A DNA stretch of 32,511 nt, taken from the NCBI GenBank assembly GCA_017882805.1, contig JADGOT010000081.1, positions 1-32,511 of the forward strand, written 5' to 3'. This document shows, one piece after another, positions 18,101-24,097 of the stretch. Position numbers and translations under genes: made by a program. The notes under the pieces are model-generated. The model searched no databases and was not told the origin of the DNA. It saw only the letters and a program-made list of their open reading frames with translations. This stretch comes from Glaciihabitans sp. (GTDB lineage Bacteria; Actinomycetota; Actinomycetes; Actinomycetales; Microbacteriaceae). Positions within the stretch are counted from its first letter, which is position 1. Each line of letters begins with the position of its first letter.

Positions 18101-18564
18101 ATCGGAAAGCCGATGGCGTCCGCTCCGGCAAGCAGCTCGTCAATGTCTTTGGACGCGGGCGTGGACGCGAGCACCGGGACGCCCGCGGCGATCGCGTGCT
18201 CCTTCGCCGTGACCTTGTTGCCGGCCATCTCGAGGACCTTGGTTGGTGGGCCAATGAAGGTGATCCCCGCATCCGCCGCAGCCTGTGCAAGATCAGGATT
18301 CTCGGACAGGAAGCCATAGCCCGGGTAAATCGCATCCGCACCCGAGAGCTTCGCGACACGAATGATCTCGGACACGTCGAGATAGGCGCGCACCGGATGA
18401 CCTTCGACACCGATCTGGTATGCCTCGTCGGCCTTGAGCCGGTGCATCGAGTTGCGGTCCTCATACGGAAACACCGCAACGGTCGCGGCGCCCAGTTCAA
18501 ATGCCGCCCGCATTGCTCGAATCGCAATCTCACCACGGTTGGCTACGAGGATCTTCGTGAACAT
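15166..18564 (-). CDS. pyc: Pyruvate carboxylase
   Basis: Biotin enzyme that carboxylates pyruvate to oxaloacetate, refilling the TCA cycle. The 1132-residue protein carries all parts in one chain: biotin carboxylase with ATP-grasp (about 1-450; ILVANRGEIAIR, GGGGRGMRRV, FIEMNPRIQVEHTVTEEVTDVDLV), carboxyltransferase (about 535-810; TTMRDAHQSLLATRVRT, VHTHDT), and the C-terminal biotinyl domain with EAMKMEA (biotin-lysine K1098). The ATG at 18564 (MFTKILVANRGEIA) has AAGGA 7 nt upstream; an upstream ATG at 18633 lacks family similarity. A TAGAAT -10 lies ahead. It is divergent from the ParA gene. Confidence 0.98.
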   Translation of the reverse strand: MFTKILVANRGEIAIRAMRAAFELGAATVAVFPYEDRNSMHRLKADEAYQIGVEGHPVRAYLDVSEIIRVAKLSGADAIYPGYGFLSENPDLAQAAADAGITFIGPPTKVLEMAGNKVTAKEHAIAAGVPVLASTPASKDIDELLAGADAIGFPIFAKAVAGGGGRGMRRVEKKEDLRDALEAAMREADSAFGDPTMFLEQAVVRPRHIEVQILADATGETVHLFERDCSVQRRHQKVVEIAPAPNLDEGVRQAMYRDAIAFAKSIGYVNAGTVEFLLDTAGERKGEHVFIEMNPRIQVEHTVTEEVTDVDLVQSQMRIAFGETLRDLGLEQSELRLRGFALQCRITTEDPAAGFRPDTGKITSYRSPGGAGIRLDGGTLNPGAQISPHFDSMLVKMTCRGRDFTAAVTRAKRGLAEFRLRGVTTNIPFLQAVLDDPDFAAGDLSTSFIEERPWLVRGHQSKDRGTKVLNWLADMTVNQPNGSGEGMINPSLKLPDVDITAPAPTGSRQKLLKLGPVGFASALRSQTALAVTETTMRDAHQSLLATRVRTRDLVAIAPYVARLTPELLSVEAWGGATYDVALRFLAEDPWERLSALREALPNINIQMLLRGRNTVGYTPYPTEVTDAFVKEAAATGVDIFRIFDALNDVSQMKPAIDAVLETGTTIAEVALCYTADLLDPAEELYTLDYYLKLAEQIVDAGAHIIAIKDMAGLLRAGAAEKLVTALRDRFDLPVHVHTHDTAGGQLATLLSASRAGADAVDVASAPMAGTTSQPSASALVAALAHTERDTGLSLQAVSDLEPYWEAVRHIYKPFESGLPGPTGRVYKHEIPGGQLSNLRQQAIALGLGDHFEKIENLYAAASRILGRPPKVTPSSKVVGDLALALAAADADPDDFEANPQKYDIPDSVIGFMAGELGDLPGGWPEPFRTKVLKGRTVKIGVEELSSSDKSDLEADSATRRRTLNRLLFAGPTKIFEENREMYGDLSVVDTIDYLYGLQQGVEHVVEMSKGVSLFVGLEAIGEADDKGMRTVMTTMNGQLRPVFVRDRGVTVQSKAAEKADPSKPGHVAAPFSGVVTLQVDEGATVEAGQAVASIEAMKMEAAITAPIGGTVRRVAIPKTQQVDAGDLIVEIG

Positions 18565-18587
18565 GCGGTCCTTTCCGGGCTTGGTCA

Positions 18588-18593
18588 ATTCTA
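18588..18593 (-). promoter_or_regulatory. -10 element (TAGAAT) for pyc
   Basis: TAGAAT on the minus strand is close to consensus. Predicted transcription begins near 18581, leaving a 16-17-nt leader that contains the AAGGA ribosome site. The -35 region is not well defined. Confidence 0.55.
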
Positions 18594-18686
18594 CGGTGGG
18601 CACAGCCCACCCAATCGACGGCGACGGCACCAACGACGCGCCAAGATTTAGGTTCTTTAAGACTAGTGAAGGTATCGTCGTGGATT

Positions 18687-19484
18687 GTGCATGTACTCAG
18701 CGTCAGCTCCCTTAAAGGGGGCGTGGGAAAGACCACGGTGACGCTAGGGCTAGCCTCAGCCGCTTTTGCCCGTGGATTACGAACTCTCGTCGTTGATCTC
18801 GATCCGCAGTCTGACGTGTCGACCGGAATGGATATCAACGTCGCCGGTCACCTCAACGTTGCCGATGTTCTCGCCAGCCCCAAAGAGAAGATCGTTCGCG
18901 CGGCGATCACATCCAGTGGATGGACGCGCGGCCGCAGCGGCAAGATCGATGTCATGATCGGGTCGCCGTCGGCGATCAATTTCGACGGACCGCATCCGAG
19001 CATCCGCGACATCTGGAAGCTCGAGGAGGCGCTCGCCAACGTCGAGGCCGACTATGACCTCGTGCTCATCGACTGCGCCCCGTCGCTGAACGCGCTCACC
19101 CGCACCGCCTGGGCCGCGAGTGACCGCGTCACCGTAGTGACGGAGCCGGGACTGTTCTCGGTCGCGGCCGCCGATCGTGCACTCCGGGCCATCGAGGAGA
19201 TCCGTCGAGGACTCTCGCCCCGCCTGCAGCCGCTCGGCATCATCGTCAACCGCGCTCGCGTACAGTCGCTCGAGCACCAGTTCCGCATCAAGGAGCTTCG
19301 CGACATGTTCGGACCGCTCGTACTCAGCCCACAGCTGCCCGAGCGCACCTCACTGCAGCAGGCTCAGGGGGCGGCGAAGCCGCTGCACGTCTGGCCCGGC
19401 GAAAGCGCGCAAGAAATGGCGCGCAACTTCGACCAGTTGCTCGAACGCGTGATGCGCACCGCTCGCCTCGGCGAGTTCGCCTAG
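18687..19484 (+). CDS. ParA/Soj-family ATPase, no ParB partner nearby
   Basis: A 265-residue Walker-type ATPase: [22 protein letters not shown] (deviant Walker A), TLVVDLDPQSDVSTGMD (switch I), YDLVLIDCAPSLNALTRTA (Walker B). ParA ATPases place chromosomes, plasmids or protein clusters. No parB-like gene or parS-like site is seen, so a chromosomal orphan ParA is likely. The GTG at 18687 fits the usual compact N-terminus (MHVLSVSS) and a TATCGT -10 at 18673-18678 that would start transcription at about 18685; a GTG at 18666 would add seven residues. It is divergent from pyc and convergent with the MerR gene across a palindromic repeat element. Confidence 0.88.
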   Translation: MHVLSVSSLKGGVGKTTVTLGLASAAFARGLRTLVVDLDPQSDVSTGMDINVAGHLNVADVLASPKEKIVRAAITSSGWTRGRSGKIDVMIGSPSAINFDGPHPSIRDIWKLEEALANVEADYDLVLIDCAPSLNALTRTAWAASDRVTVVTEPGLFSVAAADRALRAIEEIRRGLSPRLQPLGIIVNRARVQSLEHQFRIKELRDMFGPLVLSPQLPERTSLQQAQGAAKPLHVWPGESAQEMARNFDQLLERVMRTARLGEFA

Positions 19485-19500
19485 CCACGCTCAGCTCTCG

Positions 19501-19611
19501 TAATTCAGGAGTCGGCACACCTAATTCAGGAGCCGGTGGTACTGGTGTTCACTGGTGACTACCCATGTGGCCACTTCTGACCCTGCCAACCACACACCCT
19601 CCTGAATTAGG
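19501..19611. repeat. Palindromic intergenic repeat element, copy A
   Basis: The element core runs 19520-19611 (92 bp) and is bounded by perfect 13-bp inverted repeats, CCTAATTCAGGAG and CTCCTGAATTAGG. An extra direct copy of TAATTCAGGAG plus TCGG lies 21 bp upstream at 19501-19515. The inside is only partly self-complementary, with GTGGT (19536-19540) facing ACCAC (19589-19593). It sits between the convergent parA and merR genes and shares end sequences and length with copy B at 24005-24094. It could act as a two-way terminator or be a REP/MITE-like repeat. Confidence 0.75.
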
Positions 19612-19650
19612 AGAGGGCAAATGAGGAGAGGGCGGTGAAGGGAGCGGGTG

Positions 19651-20199
19651 CTAGCTGGCGCGAGTCGCGCGGCGGCGAGCGAGTTCGTCAGCGGGATCCT
19701 CGCCCTTGACCGAGTCGAGCTCGATGAGGCTCGACTCGACTTCACGAAGCACCTTGCCGACAGCAATTCCGAAGACGCCCTGGCCGCGACTAACGAGGTC
19801 GATGACCTCATCGTCCGACGTGCAGAGGTAGACGCTGGCACCATCGCTCATGAGCGTGGTCTGAGCCAGGTCATTGACGCCGGCTTCGCGAAGCTGGTTC
19901 ACGGCCGTGCGGATCTGCTGAAGTGAGATGCCCGTGTCGAGAAGTCGCTTGACCAGTTTGAGCACAAGGATGTCGCGGAAACCGTAGAGTCGCTGGGATC
20001 CCGATCCTGCAGCACCACGTACGGTCGGTTCGACGAGCTCGGTGCGGGCCCAGTAGTCGAGCTGGCGGTAGCTGATGCCTGCTGCGCGAGCAGCAATAGC
20101 GCCGCGGTAACCAGTGGTGTCGTCGAGGTCGGGCATGCCGTCGGTAAAGAGCAAGCCGAGGTCGTAGCGCGAATCCTCGCTACGGCTGAGTTCACTCAT
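19651..20199 (-). CDS. MerR-family transcriptional regulator (Rv1830-like)
   Basis: A 182-residue protein with an N-terminal MerR DNA-binding domain at about 26-105: TTGYRGAIAARAAGISYRQLDYWARTELVEPTVR, then SQRLYGFRDILVLKLVKRLLDTGISLQQIRTAVNQL. The C-terminal region (about 110-182) with SDGASVYLCTSDDEVIDLVSRGQGVFGIAVGKV is typical of the actinobacterial second MerR of the garA locus (Rv1830 in mycobacteria). The ATG at 20199 has a GAAGGCAAGG ribosome region; an ATG five codons upstream lacks one. It follows the ftsR-like gene by 221 bp, so it may have its own promoter, with the palindrome at 20288-20299 as a candidate control site. Effector unknown. Confidence 0.88.
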   Translation of the reverse strand: MSELSRSEDSRYDLGLLFTDGMPDLDDTTGYRGAIAARAAGISYRQLDYWARTELVEPTVRGAAGSGSQRLYGFRDILVLKLVKRLLDTGISLQQIRTAVNQLREAGVNDLAQTTLMSDGASVYLCTSDDEVIDLVSRGQGVFGIAVGKVLREVESSLIELDSVKGEDPADELARRRATRAS

Positions 20200-20287
20200 G
20201 GCCTTGCCTTCCATAGAACATCGTGACGCGCGCTGGGCCTAGTCTCCCCCATGCATGCCCTAAGGCGAGAAGAAGACGCTCAAGCCA

Positions 20288-20305
20288 AACCTTCAGGTTG
20301 AGGTT
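20288..20305. promoter_or_regulatory. Candidate MerR-type operator, AACCT-TC-AGGTT
   Basis: AACCTTCAGGTT is an inverted repeat with 5-bp arms and a 2-bp centre, followed by one more AGGTT half at 20301-20305. It lies about 90-105 bp before the start of the second MerR gene in a 221-bp gap that holds no other gene. MerR proteins bind such short palindromes between -35 and -10. A TTGACA at 20304-20309 is on the other strand and has no good -10. Confidence 0.45.
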
Positions 20306-20420
20306 GACACTTACGGTTTCCTAAATGCAACGCTACCCACGCCAACACCACCGATCAACGACATTCGCCAAAATCACTGCGGCGTGTCGAAACGGGGGCC
20401 AAGCGGATCTTGCGCGATCC

Positions 20421-21146
20421 CTACTGCAGTTTCGACAACGCGGACCGAATGAGACTCCCGCGAACGACTTCGAGCTGACCGGCAATCTCCTTTGCGAGTT
20501 CCGCAGCCTTGGCTCGAGACGAGGCATCCCGACGACGGGCGACGGGAATGAGGGCACTCTCGATTAGGCCGAGTTCGCGCTCCGCCGCCGCCCGGAACCC
20601 GCGCAGATGCCTCGGTTCGATCCCCGAACGCTGGAGTTCAACCAGGGCGCGCAGCACAGAGAGCGCTTCGTCGCCAAAGTACTCGGCCGGTAGGAGCAGG
20701 GATGCCGAGATCGCGTCGTTGAAGAGCATGGCCGTCGAACCGGCCTCCCGAAGGAGCTCGTCTTTCGTGTAGCGCCGATCAGTCGACAGAATCGACGGCG
20801 CTTGGGTTGCACCGCCAGGCAGAGTCGGCGTGCGGCCGGCATCCAACTCGTCCAGAAAGCCGCGGATGACCTTGAGCGGAACGTAGTGGTCGCGCTGCAT
20901 GGTCAGAACGAAGCGCAGGCGCTCGAGGTCGGTCGGCGAGAACTTGCGATAGCCCGAGTCCGTGCGCGCGGGGGTGATCAGGTGACGCTCCTCGAGAAAC
21001 CGGAGCTTCGACGGCGACAGGTCGGGGAACTCGGGGCTCAACCTCGCGAGCACCTGCCCGATGCTCAGCAGGCTCTGCTGCGGCGCACGCACGCCACCGG
21101 TCGTCCTCGGCGTCGCGGGCTTCTGAACAGCGGATTCGCGCGCCAC
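20421..21146 (-). CDS. ftsR: FtsR-like MerR-family regulator (Rv1828 type)
   Basis: A 241-residue regulator with an N-terminal winged-helix MerR domain (about 24-100): LSIGQVLARLSPEFPDLSPSKLRFLEERHLITPART, GYRKFSPTDLERLRFVLTMQRDHYVPLKVIRGFLDEL, and a C-terminal helical domain (about 125-241). The position directly after the FHA protein is that of Rv1828 and of Corynebacterium FtsR, which activates ftsZ. The GTG start overlaps the FHA stop by one base (TAGTG), so translation is coupled. In mycobacteria a bifunctional nuclease gene separates the two MerR genes; none is present here. Role in division control is an inference from orthology. Confidence 0.85.
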   Translation of the reverse strand: MARESAVQKPATPRTTGGVRAPQQSLLSIGQVLARLSPEFPDLSPSKLRFLEERHLITPARTDSGYRKFSPTDLERLRFVLTMQRDHYVPLKVIRGFLDELDAGRTPTLPGGATQAPSILSTDRRYTKDELLREAGSTAMLFNDAISASLLLPAEYFGDEALSVLRALVELQRSGIEPRHLRGFRAAAERELGLIESALIPVARRRDASSRAKAAELAKEIAGQLEVVRGSLIRSALSKLQ

Positions 21147-21652
21147 TAGTTGCCGGCCACGTGAGCGAGGTCGACACGAGACGCGTAGAAGGTGAGTCTG
21201 AACTTACCAACCTGCACTTCGGCACCATCGGACAGGCCGATCGTGCCGGAAATGCGATTGCTATCGAGGTAAGTACCGTTCAGTGAACCAAGGTCTTTGA
21301 CCTCAAAACTTGTGCCGTTGCGCAGGAACTCGGCATGCCTGCGGGACACCGTGACGTCGTCGAGAAAAATGTCTGCCTCGGGGTGACGCCCCACGGTGGT
21401 CAGGTCGGCGTCGAGCAGAAAGCGCGCACCGATATTTGGTCCGCGGCGAACGACCAGCAGAGCCGAGCCGGATGGGAGCGCACCAATCGCTTCCTGCTCT
21501 TCGGCGGTTACGTCGCCGTCGAGCGCAGCGAGTTGAGCGGCAAACCCGCCCGTGAAAGTCATCGTGACGTCGGTCTGCGACGCGTCTGCGGAATCCGCAG
21601 CCGGTGATTCGGCGGGCTGGTCGGGTTCCCCGACCCCACGGGAATCAACCAT
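21146..21652 (-). CDS. garA: GarA/OdhI-type FHA-domain protein
   Basis: A 168-residue phospho-switch protein. In relatives the unphosphorylated form inhibits 2-oxoglutarate dehydrogenase, and phosphorylation of an N-terminal Thr makes it bind its own FHA domain and release the enzyme. The FHA domain (about 63-160) has GRHPEADIFLDDVTVSRRHAEF with R89, S103, R104 and H106, and GSLNGTY with N125. The N-terminal tail has DVTMTF (28-33) where GarA/OdhI have ETTS, so only T30 of the usual Thr pair remains. The ATG at 21652 follows an excellent GGAGGT site; longer in-frame starts overlap pgsA. It is 13 bp after pgsA and overlaps ftsR by one base. Confidence 0.92.
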   Translation of the reverse strand: MVDSRGVGEPDQPAESPAADSADASQTDVTMTFTGGFAAQLAALDGDVTAEEQEAIGALPSGSALLVVRRGPNIGARFLLDADLTTVGRHPEADIFLDDVTVSRRHAEFLRNGTSFEVKDLGSLNGTYLDSNRISGTIGLSDGAEVQVGKFRLTFYASRVDLAHVAGN

Positions 21653-21665
21653 CGTGGACCTCCAT

Positions 21666-22283
21666 TCAGCCACCCAGCGTATCTGATGCTGCGGCCGACG
21701 CGCCCAGCGGAAGTCGAACAACTCGGATGGTTTCCAGAAGATAGACGATCCCCGCCCACCAGTACAAGAAGCCACCCCACAGGACGAAGGCCCAGCCCAC
21801 CGGATTTGTGATCCAGGCGACCTCGTGGAAGGCCAACCCGATCATCAGGATGGGCAGAGCGAAGAGCAACGAGAACGTACCCATCTTGCCGAGGTGGTGC
21901 ACAGGAAGCGGTCCGTAGCCGTGGTTCGCGAGGATGATTCCGAGGATGATCAGCATGAAGTCGCGCCCGACAATGATGATCACGAGCCAGAGCGGGATGA
22001 TGTCGCGAACGCATAGTCCGACGAGCGCGGCGATGATGAACAGACGGTCCGCGGCGGGATCGAGCAACTGCCCCAGTCGCGTTATCACCTGGAATTTTCT
22101 CGCGATCGTGCCGTCCAGGTAGTCGGTGACACCAGAAACCGCGAGCACGATCAGGGCGGCAAAGTCCGCACCGACAATGATGAAGACCAGAAACACCGGC
22201 ACGAGACCCAGCCGTATGAGGCTGAGGAGGTTCGGGATGGTCAGGATTCGGGAACTGACCTGGATGCGGTCTGTTCCTGCCAT
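21666..22283 (-). CDS. pgsA: CDP-alcohol phosphatidyltransferase (PgsA family)
   Basis: Membrane enzyme that joins CDP-diacylglycerol to an alcohol head group, making a phospholipid precursor such as phosphatidylglycerol phosphate. The 205-residue protein carries the full catalytic signature: D54, D57-G58, A61-R62, G71, D75 and D79. About five or six membrane helices follow along the chain. The start at 22283 (MAGTDRIQVSSRIL) is taken rather than an ATG at 22391 because TAGACT (22296-22291, minus) places transcription one base before it, and the longer version overlaps the facing gene. It heads the pgsA-garA-ftsR operon. The head group (glycerol phosphate or inositol phosphate) cannot be fixed. 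Confidence 0.9.
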   Translation of the reverse strand: MAGTDRIQVSSRILTIPNLLSLIRLGLVPVFLVFIIVGADFAALIVLAVSGVTDYLDGTIARKFQVITRLGQLLDPAADRLFIIAALVGLCVRDIIPLWLVIIIVGRDFMLIILGIILANHGYGPLPVHHLGKMGTFSLLFALPILMIGLAFHEVAWITNPVGWAFVLWGGFLYWWAGIVYLLETIRVVRLPLGASAAASDTLGG

Positions 22284-22290
22284 GCCCCCG

Positions 22291-22321
22291 AGTCTATCCA
22301 GTGAAGGCACAGCAGTAAGCT
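22291..22321. promoter_or_regulatory. Back-to-back -10 elements of pgsA and DUF1295 gene
   Basis: TAGACT on the minus strand (22296-22291) predicts transcription at 22284, one base before the pgsA ATG. TAAGCT on the plus strand (22316-22321) predicts transcription exactly at the GTG at 22328. The start codons are only 44 bp apart, so the two promoters must overlap. Confidence 0.5.
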
Positions 22322-22327
22322 GCCGAG

Positions 22328-23152
22328 GTGAATCCTCTTTTCGTTGCGCTTTACACGACCGCCGGCGTCTGCCTGTTCGTCTGGATCGCATCGCTCATCA
22401 CCCACGATCACTCGTGGGTCGATCGCATCTGGTCGATCATCCCGGTGGCGTACGTCTGGATTTTCGCGGGGGCAGCCGGGCTCGGGAATGCACGGCTCGA
22501 CGTCATGGCGGCTCTCGTTACGGTCTGGGGAGCTCGACTCACGTTTAACTTCGCGCGCAAGGGCGGCTACAGCGGCGTCGAGGACTATCGCTGGCCGATT
22601 TTGCGCGGTCGAATGTCACGCTGGCAGTTCGAGATCTTCAACTTCTTCTTCATCGTGATCTGGCAGAACATCATCCTGCTGCTCATCGCGCTGCCCGCTT
22701 ACACCGCGTACGAGCACCGCTCGACGCCATTCGGAAACTGGGATGTGGTGATCGCCGTGTTCTTCCTCGGCTTCACGATTGCCGAAACCGTTGCCGATCA
22801 GCAGCAGTGGAAATTCCAAAACTGGAAGAAGGCCGAGAAGGATGCGGGCCGTGAGCCGAGCCCTCGTTTTCTACAGACCGGGCTGTGGCGGTTCAGCCGG
22901 CACCCGAACTTTTTCTTCGAGCAGGCTCAGTGGTGGACCCTGTTCTCTTTCGGCGTAGTGGCTGCGGGGTCACTCTGGCAATGGACCGTGGCCGGCGCTT
23001 TCCTGCTGACCACGCTCTTCATCGGCTCGACGATCTTCACCGAGAGCATCACGAAGTCGAGGTATCCGGAGTATGCGGAATACCAAGCACGCGTCTCGCC
23101 AATCATTCCGTTTCCGTCGCGTCACGCTGAATCCGCGGCGACCGCGAGCTAA
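22328..23152 (+). CDS. DUF1295 (steroid 5-alpha-reductase-like) membrane protein
   Basis: A 274-residue membrane protein with about six or seven helices. The family marks are at the N-terminus (DHSWVDRIWSI), WGARLTFNFARKGGY, DYRW, and the C-terminal FLQTGLWRFSRHPNFFFEQ and YPEYAEYQ, typical of the NADPH-binding half of DUF1295 and isoprenylcysteine methyltransferase-like reductases. The true substrate is unknown. The start is a GTG without a ribosome site and matches a leaderless transcript from TAAGCT. The downstream repeat-protein gene begins 9 bp after its stop. Confidence 0.88.
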   Translation: MNPLFVALYTTAGVCLFVWIASLITHDHSWVDRIWSIIPVAYVWIFAGAAGLGNARLDVMAALVTVWGARLTFNFARKGGYSGVEDYRWPILRGRMSRWQFEIFNFFFIVIWQNIILLLIALPAYTAYEHRSTPFGNWDVVIAVFFLGFTIAETVADQQQWKFQNWKKAEKDAGREPSPRFLQTGLWRFSRHPNFFFEQAQWWTLFSFGVVAAGSLWQWTVAGAFLLTTLFIGSTIFTESITKSRYPEYAEYQARVSPIIPFPSRHAESAATAS

Positions 23153-23161
23153 CTTATTGAG

Positions 23162-23620
23162 ATGTCCTGCATCCGGTTTAACACCCCAGCGCAACGCCGC
23201 GCGATGCGGGATGCTGCGCCCAGCATGCTGACCTCCGAGGAGGCGCGGGTGCTCGCGGCAACCCAACATCCCGCGCCGCCGGTCACCGATTCGAAAATTG
23301 CACGGCTGCGAATTCTCGCGGCAGACGCGAATTCGAAGATTCGCGAGAGTGCAGCGAGCAGCTATCACGCGCCCGAGGACTTGATGGCTCAGTTGGCGGC
23401 AGATCCGGATGCCGGCGTGCGCGGATGCGTTGCACGCAACGAGTCGACGCCGTGTGACATTCTTCGTTCGCTTGTCGACGACGAGTCGGAGATGGTGCGC
23501 GGCTGGCTCGCCGTTAACTTCTACGTTCCGGCGGATGTGATGGAGCGCCTCGCGGATGACCCGAGCGAGACGGTGCGCAGCCTCGTTCGCTGGAAATCCG
23601 AACTCGCCACTGCGGGCTGA
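23162..23620 (+). CDS. Leucine-rich-repeat-variant (LRV)/HEAT-like repeat protein
   Basis: A 152-residue soluble protein. After about 40 residues of Ala-rich sequence come four imperfect helical repeats of about 24 residues with the frame LAADxxxxIRxxxAxxxxxPxDLxxxL: RILAADANSKIRESAASSYHAPEDL, QLAADPDAGVRGCVARNESTPCDIL, SLVDDESEMVRGWLAVNFYVPADVM, RLADDPSETVRSLVRWK. This is the LRV/HEAT pattern used for protein binding. No enzyme motif is present. TAACTT at 23150-23155 contains the stop of the upstream gene and places transcription at this ATG. Its TGA overlaps the next ATG (TGATG), so the two are likely made together. Confidence 0.78.
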   Translation: MSCIRFNTPAQRRAMRDAAPSMLTSEEARVLAATQHPAPPVTDSKIARLRILAADANSKIRESAASSYHAPEDLMAQLAADPDAGVRGCVARNESTPCDILRSLVDDESEMVRGWLAVNFYVPADVMERLADDPSETVRSLVRWKSELATAG

Positions 23621-24009
23621 TGGCTGAGCCCGCGACGTCGGCCCGCGTCGACAGCTGGATTTGGGCAGTGCGCCTAGTTAAGACGCGTTCGCTGGCCACG
23701 GCGGCGTGCCGTGCTGGGCACGTGCGCGTGAATGGTGAGCGAGCCAAGGCCGCGCAACCCGTGCACGTGGGCGATGAGATCCGCTACCGCGAAGCGGGCT
23801 TCGACAAGATTGTCACCGTCGGCGCAATCCTCGTGAAGCGCGTGAGTGCTCCCGTGGCAGCGGCCAGCTACACGGACCTCACTCCCCCGCCACCGCCACG
23901 CGAGGAGGTGGCTCTCGCCCCGATGCGTGACCGAGGCGCCGGCCGGCCAACGAAGCGCGAGCGCCGCGAACTAGAGAAGCTGCGCGACCGTGATGAGCCA
24001 TTTACCTAA
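23620..24009 (+). CDS. S4-domain RNA-binding protein (Hsp15-like)
   Basis: A 129-residue basic protein. The S4 fold is at about 9-65: RVDSWIWAVRLVKTRSLATAACRAGHVRVNGERAKAAQPVHVGDEIRY. The C-terminus has a Pro-rich stretch and a Lys/Arg/Glu-rich helix. E. coli Hsp15 uses this fold to rescue stalled 50S subunits carrying peptidyl-tRNA; the same role here is only inferred. The ATG overlaps the stop of the repeat-protein gene. Its stop codon TAA (24007-24009) lies inside the palindromic repeat element B, so the element may have supplied the end of this gene. Confidence 0.87.
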   Translation: MAEPATSARVDSWIWAVRLVKTRSLATAACRAGHVRVNGERAKAAQPVHVGDEIRYREAGFDKIVTVGAILVKRVSAPVAAASYTDLTPPPPPREEVALAPMRDRGAGRPTKRERRELEKLRDRDEPFT

Positions 24010-24094
24010 TTCAGGAACCTATGTGACTGAAGTGGTGGATGGGGGTTCAATGCCGCTCATACGTCTCTTCAGCCACACAATTTCCTGAATAACG
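24005..24094. repeat. Palindromic intergenic repeat element, copy B
   Basis: A 90-bp element from CCTAATTCAGGA to TCCTGAATAACG. The outer arms pair through ATTCAGGAA/TTCCTGAAT, and an inner pair TGTGACTGAAG (24022-24032) and CTTCAGCCACA (24067-24077) matches with a single mismatch, so the transcript can form a long two-step hairpin. The right end shares CCACACA-N4-TCCTGAAT with copy A. It lies between convergent genes, carries the stop codon of one and ends 3 bp before the stop of the other. Confidence 0.75.
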
Positions 24095-24097
24095 TAG

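Noticed and set aside
17188-18651. 487-codon plus-strand open frame
   Set aside because: Fully opposite pyruvate carboxylase; composition rich in Arg, Val and His with no family motif.
19501-19633. CRISPR-like array suggested by repeated TAATTCAGGAG units
   Set aside because: There are only two direct copies and one inverted copy, with no uniform spacers and no cas genes.
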